Shown: in pieces, positions 9,339 through 18,555 of the stretch
Layout: each line of letters starts with the position of its first letter
How positions within the stretch are numbered: the first letter of the stretch is position 1
Origin: Pseudomonas oryzihabitans
Lineage (GTDB): Bacteria > Pseudomonadota > Gammaproteobacteria > Pseudomonadales > Pseudomonadaceae
DNA length: 64,000 nt
Assembly: GCF_014522265.1 (NCBI RefSeq)
Contig: NZ_CP017024.1
Coordinates: forward strand, 2,570,001 to 2,634,000
Reading direction: 5' to 3'
Position numbers and translations under genes: made by a program
Notes under the pieces: generated by a model
Told to the model about the DNA's origin: nothing
The model's database searches: none
The model's input: the letters and a program-made list of their open reading frames with translations, nothing else

Positions 9339-11981
9339 TCAGCAATCCAGGGGATTGCGCTTCTCGGTGTCGATGCCGAACTTGGTGATGGCGTCGGCCA
9401 CGACCTTGCGTTCCAGCTTGCCTTGGTTGGCCAGCGCCTGCAGAGCGGCGACGGCGACCCAGCGACGGTCGACCTCGAAATGATCACGCAGCTTCTTGCG
9501 GCTGTCGCTGCGACCGAAGCCGTCGGTACCCAGCACCTGGAATTCGGTGGGGACCCACTGGCGGATCTGGTCGGCGAACAGCTTCATGTAGTCGGTGGAG
9601 GCGATGACCGGACCCTGGCGCTCGCCCAGGCACTGCTCGACGTAGGTCAGGCGGCGCTCTTCCAGCGGGTGCAGGCGGTTCCAGCGGTCGACGGCCAGGC
9701 CTTCGCGGCGCAGTTCGTTGAAGCTGGTGACGCTCCAGATGTCGGCGCCGACACCCATCTCGCGCAGGAGGCTCGCAGCCGCGCGGACCTCGTTGAGGAT
9801 GGTGCCCGAGCCCAGCAGCTGGACGCGGTGCTTGAAGTCGCCTTGTTCTTCTTCCAGCAGGTACATGCCCTTGATGATGCCTTCCTCGACACCCTGGGGC
9901 ATGGCCGGCTGCTGGTAGTTCTCGTTCATCACGGTGATGTAGTAGAAGACGCTCTGCTGCAGTTCCATCATCTGATGGATGCCTTCGCGCATGATCACCG
10001 CCAGCTCGTAGGCATAGGTGGGATCGTAGCTGCGGCAGTTGGGGATGGTGCCAGCCAGGATGTGGCTGTGACCGTCCTCGTGCTGCAGACCTTCACCGTT
10101 CAGGGTGGTACGGCCGGAGGTGCCGCCCAGCAGGAAGCCGCGGGTCTGGGCATCGCCCGCCGCCCAGGCCAGGTCGCCGATACGCTGGAAGCCGAACATC
10201 GAATAGAAGATGTAGACCGGCAGCATGGGCTGGTTGTAGTTGCTGTAGGCGGTACCGGCGGCGATGAAGGAGGACATGGCGCCGGCCTCGTTGAGGCCTT
10301 CTTGGAGGATCTGGCCGTCCTTCTCTTCGCGGTAGTACATCACCTGGTCGCGATCGACCGGCTCATAGAGCTGACCGTGGGGCGAGTAGATGCCCAGCTG
10401 GCGGAACATGCCTTCCATGCCGAAGGTACGGGCCTCGTCGGCGAGGATGGGCACGATGCGCTTGCCCAGGTCCTTGTCCTTGACCAGTTGCGACAGGATG
10501 CGGCCGAAGGCCATGGTGGTGGAGATCTCGCGATCGCCGGAGCCGTCCAGCACCGCCTTCAGGGTTTCCAGGGGCGGGGTGGGGATGCTCAGGCTGCGCG
10601 CGCGACGCTGGGGCAGGTGACCGCCCAGGGACTCGCGACGGCTCATCAGGTACTTCATCTCGGCACTGTCGTCGGCCGGACGATAGAAGGGCAGTTCGCT
10701 GAGCTGGGAATCGTTCAGCGGGATGTCGAAGCGATCGCGGAATTTCTTCAGCGACTCCACATCCACCTTCTTGGTGTTGTGCGCGGTGTTCTTGGCTTCG
10801 CCCGCACCGGTGCCGTAGCCCTTGATGGTCTTGGCCAGGATGACGGTGGGCTGGCCCTTGTGGTTGACCGCCTGGTGGTAGGCCGCATAGACCTTGTAGG
10901 GGTCGTGACCGCCACGGTTGAGCTTCCAGATCTCGTCGTCGGACAGGTCCTCGACCATCTTGAGCAGCTCGGGGTTGGCGCCGAAGAAGTGCTTGCGCAC
11001 ATAGGCACCGTCCTTGGCCTTGTAGTTCTGGTATTCACCATCGACCACGGCGTCCATGCGCTGCTGCATGCGGCCTTCGGTGTCGCGGGCGAACAGCGGA
11101 TCCCACATGCGGCCCCAGAGGACCTTGGTGACGTTCCAGTCGGCGCCACGGAAGATGCCTTCCAGTTCCTGGACGATCTTGCCGTTGCCACGGACCGGGC
11201 CGTCGAGGCGCTGCAGGTTGCAGTTGATGACGAAGATCAGATTGTCGAGGTTCTCGCGGCCGGCCAGGGAGATGGCGCCCAGGGTTTCCGGCTCGTCGCA
11301 CTCGCCGTCGCCGATGAAGCACCAGACCTTCTGCTTGCCGGCGGGGATGTAGCCGCGGTTCTCCAGGTACTTCATGAAGCGGGCCTGGTAGATGGCGGTG
11401 ATCGGACCCAGACCCATGGACACGGTCGGGAACTGCCAGAAGTCGGGCATCAGGTGCGGGTGCGGGTAGCTCGACAGGCCCTTGCCGTCCACTTCCTGGC
11501 GGAAGTTGTTCATCTGGTCTTCGGAGAGGCGGCCTTCCAGGAAGGCACGGGCGTAGACGCCGGGGGACGCGTGGCCCTGGTAGTAGATCAGGTCGCCGCC
11601 GTGCTCTTCGTTGGGCGCCTTCCAGAAATAGTTGAAGCCGATGTCATAGAGGGTGGCGCTGGAGGCGAAGGTGGAGATGTGACCACCCAGATCCGGATCC
11701 TTGAGGTTGGCGCGCATGACCATCGCCAGGGCGTTCCAGCGAACCAGCGAGCGGATGCGTCGCTCCATGAACAGGTCGCCCGGCATGTGGGCTTCCCGGG
11801 TCACTGGAATGGTGTTGCGATAGGGGGTATTGATGGAGTAGGGCAGCTGGGTACCACTGCGGGTAGCCAGTTCGCCCATGCGGGTCATCAGATAATGAAC
11901 GCGCTCCTCGCCTTCGTGGTCGAGGACGGACTCCAGGGCGTCCAGCCATTCCTGGGTTTCGACGGGATCGAGATCTTGCAT
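9339..11981 (-). CDS. aceE: Pyruvate dehydrogenase E1 component (homodimeric)
   Basis: An 880-residue thiamine-diphosphate enzyme that decarboxylates pyruvate and reductively acetylates the lipoyl groups of AceF. It has the N-terminal MQDLDPVETQEWLDAL and the thiamine-diphosphate-binding stretch GDGECDEPETLGA followed by LDNLIFVINCN near residues 225-260. The length is close to the 880-890 typical of Pseudomonas and E. coli AceE. ATG at 11979-11981 is preceded by GGAG at 8 bases. It is the first gene of the aceEF operon and divergent from glnE across about 330 bp that holds a candidate GntR-family operator. Confidence 0.97.
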   Translation of the reverse strand: MQDLDPVETQEWLDALESVLDHEGEERVHYLMTRMGELATRSGTQLPYSINTPYRNTIPVTREAHMPGDLFMERRIRSLVRWNALAMVMRANLKDPDLGGHISTFASSATLYDIGFNYFWKAPNEEHGGDLIYYQGHASPGVYARAFLEGRLSEDQMNNFRQEVDGKGLSSYPHPHLMPDFWQFPTVSMGLGPITAIYQARFMKYLENRGYIPAGKQKVWCFIGDGECDEPETLGAISLAGRENLDNLIFVINCNLQRLDGPVRGNGKIVQELEGIFRGADWNVTKVLWGRMWDPLFARDTEGRMQQRMDAVVDGEYQNYKAKDGAYVRKHFFGANPELLKMVEDLSDDEIWKLNRGGHDPYKVYAAYHQAVNHKGQPTVILAKTIKGYGTGAGEAKNTAHNTKKVDVESLKKFRDRFDIPLNDSQLSELPFYRPADDSAEMKYLMSRRESLGGHLPQRRARSLSIPTPPLETLKAVLDGSGDREISTTMAFGRILSQLVKDKDLGKRIVPILADEARTFGMEGMFRQLGIYSPHGQLYEPVDRDQVMYYREEKDGQILQEGLNEAGAMSSFIAAGTAYSNYNQPMLPVYIFYSMFGFQRIGDLAWAAGDAQTRGFLLGGTSGRTTLNGEGLQHEDGHSHILAGTIPNCRSYDPTYAYELAVIMREGIHQMMELQQSVFYYITVMNENYQQPAMPQGVEEGIIKGMYLLEEEQGDFKHRVQLLGSGTILNEVRAAASLLREMGVGADIWSVTSFNELRREGLAVDRWNRLHPLEERRLTYVEQCLGERQGPVIASTDYMKLFADQIRQWVPTEFQVLGTDGFGRSDSRKKLRDHFEVDRRWVAVAALQALANQGKLERKVVADAITKFGIDTEKRNPLDC

Positions 11982-12309
11982 GGCTTGCTCCAGGGCGGAA
12001 AGGCTTCCAAAATCGGTCGCCTCAGGGTCGCCGCCGGCCTCTTGGGGCAGCGAAAATTCTTGGATTTATGACCGGACGGTTCCGATCGGCGTGTAGTTTT
12101 ACTACAAATTCAAATCCGTTTCAGCTCCGAGCTGTAATGCGATAAAAAACAATTCGACGTTTGTCGAACGCGCTGCTCGAGGGCTCGCGAACTCCGAACC
12201 GCGGACGAGAAAACGGTTCCCGCTCGGACCAGGTGGTCCGTCGGAATGTCCCGGGTAGGGGGTTCGCGGCAGGGTGGTGGGGTTCGACCGTCCCTGCGCA
12301 GGACTGCCC
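11982..12309. promoter_or_regulatory. aceE/glnE divergent intergenic region
   Basis: A 328-bp gap without genes. It holds three inverted repeats: TGTAGTTTTACTACA at 12092-12106, CAGCTCCGAGCTG at 12122-12134 and TTCGAC-GTTT-GTCGAA at 12153-12168. They cluster 110-190 bp upstream of the aceE start, the likely promoter region. The part nearer glnE is GC-rich, and I see no clear sigma-70 boxes in it. Confidence 0.55.
12092..12106. promoter_or_regulatory. Candidate GntR/FadR-subfamily operator upstream of aceE
   Basis: TGTAGTTTTACTACA is a perfect 5-bp inverted repeat around TTTTA. Its core TAGTTTTACTA fits the general operator form TNGTNNNACNA of FadR-subfamily GntR regulators, the group that includes the pyruvate-responsive PdhR. 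It lies about 111-125 bp before the aceE start codon. Which regulator binds is unknown; the regulator gene is not in this window. Confidence 0.5.
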
Positions 12310-15270
12310 ATGATACCCCTCCTTCGTCCCGAACTGCCTCCGACTCTTGTCGCCTGTGCCGAGCTCGCCGACCGGCGTCTGGCCGACGCCCTGTCCCCGC
12401 TGCCCGCGGCGGCGGCCCGCCAGGCGAACTGGCCCGCGCCGCTGCGCGCCGAGTGGCGGCGGGTGGCCGCCCTCAGCGATTTCGTCGTCGAGCAGTTCTG
12501 CCGCCTGCCCGAGCCTTGCCTGGCGCTGGTCGACAGCGGCGATCTGGAGCTGTCGCTGGCGCCGGGGGCGATGGCGCAGCGCCTGCGCGAGGCCCTGACC
12601 GACTGCCCGGACGAAGCCGAATTGGGGCGCCGGCTGCGGCGTTTTCGCATGCTGCAGCAGGTGCGCGTCGTCTGGCGCGACCTGACCCGGCGCGCCGATC
12701 TGGTGGAGACCTGTCGGGACCTCAGCGACCTGGCCGACGCCTGCATCGACCAGGCCTGCGCCTGGCTCTATGCCCAGCAGTGCGGCCAGTTCGGCGTGCC
12801 GACCGGGCGCCACAGCGGTCAGCCCCAGCAGCTGGTGGTGCTGGGCATGGGCAAACTGGGTGCGGGAGAGCTGAATCTGTCCTCCGATATCGACCTGATC
12901 TTCGCCTATGGCGAGGGCGGGGAGACGCGCGGCGCGCGGCGCGAGCAGGACAACCAGGAATTCTTCACCCGCCTCGGACAACGCCTGATCAAGGCGCTGG
13001 ACGCCACCACGGTGGAGGGCTTCGTCTTTCGCGTCGACATGCGCCTGCGGCCCTATGGCAGCGCCGGCGCCCTGGTGCTGAGCTTTGCCGCCATGGAGCT
13101 CTATTACCAGGACCAGGGCCGCGACTGGGAACGCTACGCCATGATCAAGGCACGGGTGGTCGGCGGCGACCAGGCCAGCGGCGCCGAGCTGCTGACCCTG
13201 CTGCGGCCCTTCGTCTATCGGCGCTATCTGGATTTCTCCGCCATCGAAGCCCTGCGCAGCATGAAGCAGCTGATCCGCCAGGAGGTGCGCCGGCGCGGCA
13301 TGACCGACAACGTCAAGCTGGGCGCGGGCGGCATCCGCGAAGTGGAATTCATCGCCCAGGCCTACCAGCTGATCCACGGCGGGCGCGATCCGGCACTGCA
13401 GCAGCGCCCGCTGCTCGGGGTACTGACCAGTCTGCGCGAGCGCGACTATCTGCCGGCCGCGGCCGAAGCGGAGCTCCGCGAGGGCTATTGCTTCCTGCGC
13501 TATGTGGAGCACGGGCTGCAGGCCATCGCCGACCAGCAGACCCAGACCCTGCCAGTGGACCCTCAGGGTCGGGCGCGGGTGGCCTTCCTCATGGGGTATG
13601 CCGACTGGGATGACTTCAGCGCGGCGCTCGACGGCTGGCGCAGCCGCATCGACTGGCACTTCCAGCAGACCATCGCCGATCCAGAGGAGGAGACCCAGAG
13701 CGCCGAGCTGGAAGACAGCTGGCTGCCGCTGTGGGAAGACCTGCTCGACCCCGAGGAGTCCCTGGCGCGACTGCGCGCGGCGGGCTTCCAGGCGCCGGAG
13801 CAGGCGCTGGAATTGCTGGCCAGTCTGCGGGCCAGCGGCCAGGTGCGGGCCATGCAGCGCGCCGGTCGCGAGCGCCTGGATGCCTTCATGCCACGGCTGC
13901 TGGATGCGGTCAGCGCCGACGAGCAGCCCGATCGGGCGCTGGAGCGGGTGCTGCCGCTGGTGGAAGCCGTGGCGCGACGCTCCGCCTACCTGGTCCTGCT
14001 CAGCGAGAATCCGCCGGCCCTGGCGCGGCTGCTGGAGCTCTGCGGCGCCAGTGCCTGGGTGGCCGAACAGATCACCCGCTATCCGGCGCTGCTCGACGAA
14101 TTGCTCAACGAGGGCCGGCTCTATCATCCGCCGCAGAAACCGGAGCTGGCCGCCGAATTGCGCGAGCGCCTGATGCGCCTGCCCGAAGAGGATCTGGAGC
14201 AGCAGATGGACGTGCTGCGTCACTTCAAGCGCGCCCACAGCCTGCGGGTGGCGGCGGCGGAGATCGCCGGGAGCCTGCCGCTGATGAAGGTCAGCGACTA
14301 TCTCACCTGGCTCGCCGAGGTGATCCTCGAAGAGGTCTTCGGCCTGGCCTGGCGCCAGCTGGTGCAGCGCCATGGCACGCCGCAGCGACGCGACGGCTCG
14401 CCCTGCCAGCCGGACTTCGTCATCGTCGGCTACGGCAAGGTCGGCGGCATCGAGCTCGGCCATGGTTCGGATCTCGATCTGGTGTTCATCCACGATGCCG
14501 ATCCCCTGGCCGAGACCGATGGCGCCAAGCCCATGGATGGCGCCCAGTTCTTCAATCGCCTCGGCCAGCGCATCATCCATCTGCTCACCACCACTACCCC
14601 GGTGGGCACCCTCTACGAGGTGGACATGCGCCTGCGGCCGTCCGGCGCGGCGGGGCTGCTGGTGAGCTCGCTGGAGGCCTTCGAGCGCTACCAGCAGAGC
14701 GAGGCCTGGACCTGGGAGCACCAGGCGCTGGTGCGCGCGCGGGTGGTGGCAGGTTGCCCGCGGCTTGGCGAGCGCTTCGACGCGGTGCGGGCGCGCATCC
14801 TCGGTCGGCAGCGGGAGCTGGCGACCCTGCAGGCCGACGTGGCCGGCATGCGCGACAAGATGCTCGACAACCTCGGCACCGCGGTGACCGCCGGCGGACT
14901 GGGGCCGAACGCGCGCCGGCCGGAGCAGCGCTTCGACCTCAAGCAGGATGCCGGCGGTATCGTCGATATCGAATTTATGGTCCAATATGCCGTTCTGGCC
15001 TGGTCGTGGCAGCATCCCGAATTGCTGCGTTTTCCCGACAACATCCGCATCCTGGAATCCCTCGAAGCGGCTGGTCTGGTACCGGCCACGGACGCCATTG
15101 CCCTGCGCGAAGCCTACAAGGTCTACCGCGCCGCGCTGCACCGCCTGGTGCTGCAGAAGCAGCCGGGCAAGGTGCCGGCCGACGGCTTTCTCGCCGAGCG
15201 CGACGAAGTGCGCCGTATCTGGCACGGCCTGGGGCTGGACACGCCGTCCGGCAATCCGGCCACCTTTTAG
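12310..15270 (+). CDS. glnE: Bifunctional glutamine synthetase adenylyltransferase/deadenylase GlnE
   Basis: A 986-residue enzyme that adenylylates glutamine synthetase when nitrogen is plentiful and removes AMP when nitrogen is scarce, under control of PII. Two nucleotidyltransferase halves are visible. The N-terminal half has GMGKLGAGELNLSSDIDLIF near residue 180 (deadenylylase). The C-terminal half has GYGKVGGIELGHGSDLDLVF near residues 705-725 (adenylylase). Each carries the GxGxxGxxELxxxSDxDL signature with paired Asp metal ligands. The start at ATG 12310 (MIPLLRPELPPTL) follows a CAGGA element; an ATG 36 bases upstream is possible but has no ribosome binding site. The length is close to P. 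aeruginosa GlnE (about 980). In most Pseudomonas ilvE follows; here it does not. Confidence 0.96.
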   Translation: MIPLLRPELPPTLVACAELADRRLADALSPLPAAAARQANWPAPLRAEWRRVAALSDFVVEQFCRLPEPCLALVDSGDLELSLAPGAMAQRLREALTDCPDEAELGRRLRRFRMLQQVRVVWRDLTRRADLVETCRDLSDLADACIDQACAWLYAQQCGQFGVPTGRHSGQPQQLVVLGMGKLGAGELNLSSDIDLIFAYGEGGETRGARREQDNQEFFTRLGQRLIKALDATTVEGFVFRVDMRLRPYGSAGALVLSFAAMELYYQDQGRDWERYAMIKARVVGGDQASGAELLTLLRPFVYRRYLDFSAIEALRSMKQLIRQEVRRRGMTDNVKLGAGGIREVEFIAQAYQLIHGGRDPALQQRPLLGVLTSLRERDYLPAAAEAELREGYCFLRYVEHGLQAIADQQTQTLPVDPQGRARVAFLMGYADWDDFSAALDGWRSRIDWHFQQTIADPEEETQSAELEDSWLPLWEDLLDPEESLARLRAAGFQAPEQALELLASLRASGQVRAMQRAGRERLDAFMPRLLDAVSADEQPDRALERVLPLVEAVARRSAYLVLLSENPPALARLLELCGASAWVAEQITRYPALLDELLNEGRLYHPPQKPELAAELRERLMRLPEEDLEQQMDVLRHFKRAHSLRVAAAEIAGSLPLMKVSDYLTWLAEVILEEVFGLAWRQLVQRHGTPQRRDGSPCQPDFVIVGYGKVGGIELGHGSDLDLVFIHDADPLAETDGAKPMDGAQFFNRLGQRIIHLLTTTTPVGTLYEVDMRLRPSGAAGLLVSSLEAFERYQQSEAWTWEHQALVRARVVAGCPRLGERFDAVRARILGRQRELATLQADVAGMRDKMLDNLGTAVTAGGLGPNARRPEQRFDLKQDAGGIVDIEFMVQYAVLAWSWQHPELLRFPDNIRILESLEAAGLVPATDAIALREAYKVYRAALHRLVLQKQPGKVPADGFLAERDEVRRIWHGLGLDTPSGNPATF

Positions 15271-15295
15271 GCCGTTATCAGTAAGGAGAGGCAAG

Positions 15296-15364
15296 ATGTC
15301 GATGTCCGTGCGCGAGCTTTCGATCAGGCCGGGCCTGAGGGAGTGGGAGTCGGCCACCCGCTAG
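15296..15364 (+). CDS. 22-residue micro-ORF in the place of ilvE; possible remnant
   Basis: ATG at 15296 is preceded by a strong AAGGAGAGG ribosome binding site and opens a 22-codon frame (MSMSVRELSIRPGLREWESA then TR and stop). In other Pseudomonas, ilvE sits exactly here between glnE and waaF, and its product begins MSMADRDG...W..ATT. The shared MSM start, the strong site and a loose W..SAT similarity suggest that the ilvE start region survived while the rest was deleted. It could also be a short leader peptide for waaF, or meaningless. I do not assign a function. Confidence 0.35.
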   Translation: MSMSVRELSIRPGLREWESATR

Positions 15365-15383
15365 GTGCCGATCGCCTTCCAGC

Positions 15384-16418
15384 ATGAATATTCTGATCAT
15401 CGGACCCAGTTGGGTCGGCGACATGGTGATGGCGCAGACCCTCTTCGTCTGCCTCAAGCGCCAGCATCCCGACTGCCAGATCGACGTCCTCGCCCCCGAG
15501 TGGAGTCGCCCGCTGCTCGAGCGCATGCCCGAGGTGCGCGAAGCCCTGAGCTTTCCCCTCGGCCACGGCGCCTTCGAGCTGGCCACCCGCCGGCGCATCG
15601 GCCAGCAGCTGCGCGGTCGCTATGACCAGGCGATCCTGTTGCCCAACTCGCTGAAGTCGGCGCTGGTGCCCTATTTCGCCGGCATCCCCAAGCGTACCGG
15701 TTGGCGCGGCGAGATGAGATTCGGCCTGCTCAACGACATCCGCACCCTCGACAAGGCGCGCTATCCGCTGATGATCGAGCGCTTCATGGCGCTGGCTTAC
15801 GCGCCCGGTGCGGAGTTGCCCAAACCCTATCCCAAGCCACGGCTGGCCATCGACCCGGCCAGCCGTGACGCCGCCCTGGAGCGCTTCGGCCTGAGCCTGG
15901 ACCGGCCGGTGCTGGCGCTCTGCCCGGGCGCCGAATTCGGCGAGGCCAAGCGCTGGCCGGCCGAGCACTACGCCGCCGTGGCCGATGCCCGGCTGCGTCA
16001 GGGCTGGCAGGTCTGGCTGTTCGGCTCGCAGAAGGACGCCCCCGGTGGCGAAGAGATCCGCGAGTGGGTCACCCCCGGTTTCGAGGAAGATGTCTACAAC
16101 CTCGCCGGGCGTACTTCCCTGGCCGAGGCCATCGACCTGCTTTCCTGTGCCAGTGCGGTCATCAGCAACGATTCCGGTCTGATGCACGTGGCCGCCGCCC
16201 TGGATCGCCCGCTGGTGGCGGTCTATGGCTCCACCTCGCCGGGCTTCACGCCGCCGCTGGCCAGCCAGGTCGAGGTGGTGCGCCTGGGGCTGGAGTGCAG
16301 TCCCTGCTTCGACCGTACCTGCCGCTTCGGCCATTACGATTGCCTGCGCCTGCTGCAGCCGAGCCTGGTGCAGGAGGCGCTTGGCCGCCTGGTCGCCGAT
16401 CCGGTCGAGGTGGGCTAG
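15384..16418 (+). CDS. waaF: ADP-heptose:LPS heptosyltransferase II
   Basis: A 344-residue GT9-family glycosyltransferase that adds the second L-glycero-D-manno-heptose to the LPS inner core at the cytoplasmic face of the inner membrane. It begins MNILIIGPSWVGDMVMAQ, the family's N-terminal signature. It carries the donor-binding region LALCPGAEFGEAKRWP and the conserved C-terminal segment ISNDSGLMHVAAAL with AVYGSTSP. The length matches WaaF. ATG at 15384 gives the conserved N-terminus. Its stop codon abuts the waaC start (TAGATG), the first of a series of tightly coupled LPS genes. Confidence 0.96.
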   Translation: MNILIIGPSWVGDMVMAQTLFVCLKRQHPDCQIDVLAPEWSRPLLERMPEVREALSFPLGHGAFELATRRRIGQQLRGRYDQAILLPNSLKSALVPYFAGIPKRTGWRGEMRFGLLNDIRTLDKARYPLMIERFMALAYAPGAELPKPYPKPRLAIDPASRDAALERFGLSLDRPVLALCPGAEFGEAKRWPAEHYAAVADARLRQGWQVWLFGSQKDAPGGEEIREWVTPGFEEDVYNLAGRTSLAEAIDLLSCASAVISNDSGLMHVAAALDRPLVAVYGSTSPGFTPPLASQVEVVRLGLECSPCFDRTCRFGHYDCLRLLQPSLVQEALGRLVADPVEVG

Positions 16419-17425
16419 ATGCGCGTGCTGCTGATCAAGACCTCCTCCCTTGGCGATGTCATCCATACCCTGCCGGCCCTGACCGATGCGGCGCGGGCCA
16501 TCCCGGCATCTGCTTCGACTGGGTGGTGGAGGAGGGCTTCGCCGAGATTCCCGCCTGGCACCCGGCCGTGAGCCAGGTGATCCCGGTGGCCCTGCGCCGC
16601 TGGCGCAAGCAGCCCTTTTCCGCCTGGGCCAGTGGCGAGTGGGGCGAATTCAAGGCGCGCGTGCGCGAGCAGCGCTATGACCGGGTGATCGATGCCCAGG
16701 GCCTGCTCAAGAGCGCCTGGCTGACCCGCTACGCCGAGGCGCCGGTGGCCGGTCTCGACCGCAACTCCGCCCGCGAGCCCCTGGCCAGCCGCTTCTATGA
16801 CGAGCGCTATCATGTCGCCAAGGGGCAGCACGCCCTGGAGCGGATCCGCCAGCTGTTCGCCCAGGCCCTGGACTATCCGCTGCCGGCGGGCGTGGGTGAC
16901 TACGGCCTGGATCGGCAACGCCTGGCCGGCACCAACGAGACGCCCTATGTGGTGTTCCTGCACGGCACCACCTGGGTCAGCAAGCACTGGCCCGAGGCCC
17001 ACTGGCGCGAATTGGCCGAGCGCATGAGCCAACTGGACTGGCCGGTGCGACTGTTGTGGGGCAACGAGGCGGAACATGCCCGAGCCGAACGCATCGCCGA
17101 CGGCCTGGATGGCGTCCAGGTGCTGCCGCGACTGAATCTCGCCGGGGTGGCCAAGGTGCTGGCCGGCGCCCGTGCCTGCGTGGCGGTGGATACCGGCCTC
17201 GGCCATCTGGCCGCGGCCCTGGACGTGCCCACCGTGTCGCTCTATGGCCCGACCAGTCCGAAGAAGGTCGGCGCCTATGGCCGCTCTCAGGTGCACCTGA
17301 GCGCCGTGGGGCTGGACGGCACCGACGAGCCGCGCGATCAGCCCGCGGCCAGTCTCGCCGCCCTGACCCCGGAGCGGGTTGAACTGGAACTGGAAACCCT
17401 GCTGTTGGAAGACCTCCCCGCATGA
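16419..17425 (+). CDS. waaC: LPS heptosyltransferase I, with a frameshift
   Basis: A GT9 enzyme that transfers the first heptose to Kdo of the LPS core. From ATG 16419 the sequence reads MRVLLIKTSSLGDVIHTLPA, the WaaC signature, up to DAARAIP. The frame then breaks at 16502-16504 and the product continues in the next frame as GICFDWVVEEGFAEIPAWHP through VFLHGTTWVSKHWPEAHW and DTGLGHLAAALDVPTVSLYG to the C-terminus. Adding one base in the CCC/GG run restores 335 residues, the normal length. Loss of WaaC gives deep-rough LPS, so an assembly error is likelier than a true mutation. The gene overlaps waaG by 4 bases (ATGA). Confidence 0.93.
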
Positions 17426-18555
17426 CCCTGGCTTTCGTGCTCTACAAGTACTTTCCCTTTGGCGGCCTGCAGCGGGACTTCCTGCGCATCGCCCAGGAGT
17501 GCCAGCGCCGGGGCCATGCCATCCGCGTCTACACCCTGATCTGGGAAGGCCCGGTGCCGGAGGGCTTCGACGTGCGGGTGGCCAGGGTCAGCGCCCTGTT
17601 CAATCACCGGCGCAACGAGAAATTCCACGCCTGGCTGCAGGCCGACCTCGCCCGCGATCCGGTGGACCGGGTGATCGGCTTCAACAAGATGCCGGGGCTG
17701 GACGTCTATTACGCCGCCGATCCCTGCTTCGAGGACAAGGCCCAGACCCTGCGCAATCCGCTGTATCGCCAGTGGGGTCGCTATCGCCATTTCGCCGAAT
17801 ACGAGCGCGCGGTGTTCGCGCCCGAGTCGTCGACCGAGATCCTGATGATCTCCGAGGTGCAGCAGCCGCTGTTCGTCAAGCACTACGGCACGCCGACGCC
17901 GCGCTTCCACCTCCTGCCGCCGGGCATCGCCGCCGATCGTCGCGCGCCGGCCAACGCCGCCGAGATCCGCGCCGACTTCCGGCGCGAATTCGGGCTGGAG
18001 GAGGGCGAGCTGCTGCTGGTGCAGATCGGTTCCGGCTTCAAGACCAAGGGCCTGGATCGCAGCCTGCGCGCCCTGGCCTCTTTGCCCAAGGAGTTGCGCA
18101 AGCGCACCCGGCTGTTCGCCATCGGCCAGGACGATCCCAAGCCCTTCCTGCTGCAGGCCAAGGCGCTGGGCGTGAGCGAGCGGGTCGAGATCCTCAAGGG
18201 GCGCAGCGACATCCCGCGCTTCCTGCTCGGCGCCGATCTGCTGATCCATCCGGCCTACAACGAAAATACCGGCACCGTGCTGCTGGAGGCGCTGGTCGCC
18301 GGGCTGCCGGTGCTGGTCACCGATGTCTGCGGCTATGCCCACTACATCGACGAGGCCCGCGCCGGCGCGGTGGTGCCGTCGCCCTTCGTCCAGGAGACCC
18401 TGGACCGGATGCTCGCCGAGCTGCTGGCCGATCCCGAGCGCCGCGCGGTGCAGGGCCGCAATGGCCTGGCCTTCGCCGCCAGCGCCGATCTCTATTCGCT
18501 GCCCGAACGCGCCGCCGATGTCATCCTGGGGTGGCATGACCCTGCAATTGCGTGA
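17422..18555 (+). CDS. waaG: LPS core glycosyltransferase WaaG (GT4)
   Basis: A 377-residue GT-B fold GT4 glycosyltransferase that extends the LPS core after the heptoses; in Pseudomonas the sugar added is GalN or Glc-type. It shows the N-terminal LYKYFPFGGLQRDFLRIA acceptor/membrane segment, VQIGSGFKTKGLDRSL in the donor domain, and the GT4 E-x7-E region HPAYNENTGTVLLEALVAGLPVLVT. It starts at ATG 17422, overlapping waaC (ATGA), and overlaps waaP by 20 bases. Intact frame. Confidence 0.95.
   Translation: MTLAFVLYKYFPFGGLQRDFLRIAQECQRRGHAIRVYTLIWEGPVPEGFDVRVARVSALFNHRRNEKFHAWLQADLARDPVDRVIGFNKMPGLDVYYAADPCFEDKAQTLRNPLYRQWGRYRHFAEYERAVFAPESSTEILMISEVQQPLFVKHYGTPTPRFHLLPPGIAADRRAPANAAEIRADFRREFGLEEGELLLVQIGSGFKTKGLDRSLRALASLPKELRKRTRLFAIGQDDPKPFLLQAKALGVSERVEILKGRSDIPRFLLGADLLIHPAYNENTGTVLLEALVAGLPVLVTDVCGYAHYIDEARAGAVVPSPFVQETLDRMLAELLADPERRAVQGRNGLAFAASADLYSLPERAADVILGWHDPAIA

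Noticed and set aside
9030-12071. 1013-residue open frame opposite aceE/aceF
   Set aside because: Overlaps two certain genes; composition typical of the opposite strand of GC-rich codons.
12121-15357. 1078-residue open frame opposite glnE
   Set aside because: Shadow of glnE; no domain and no ribosome binding site.
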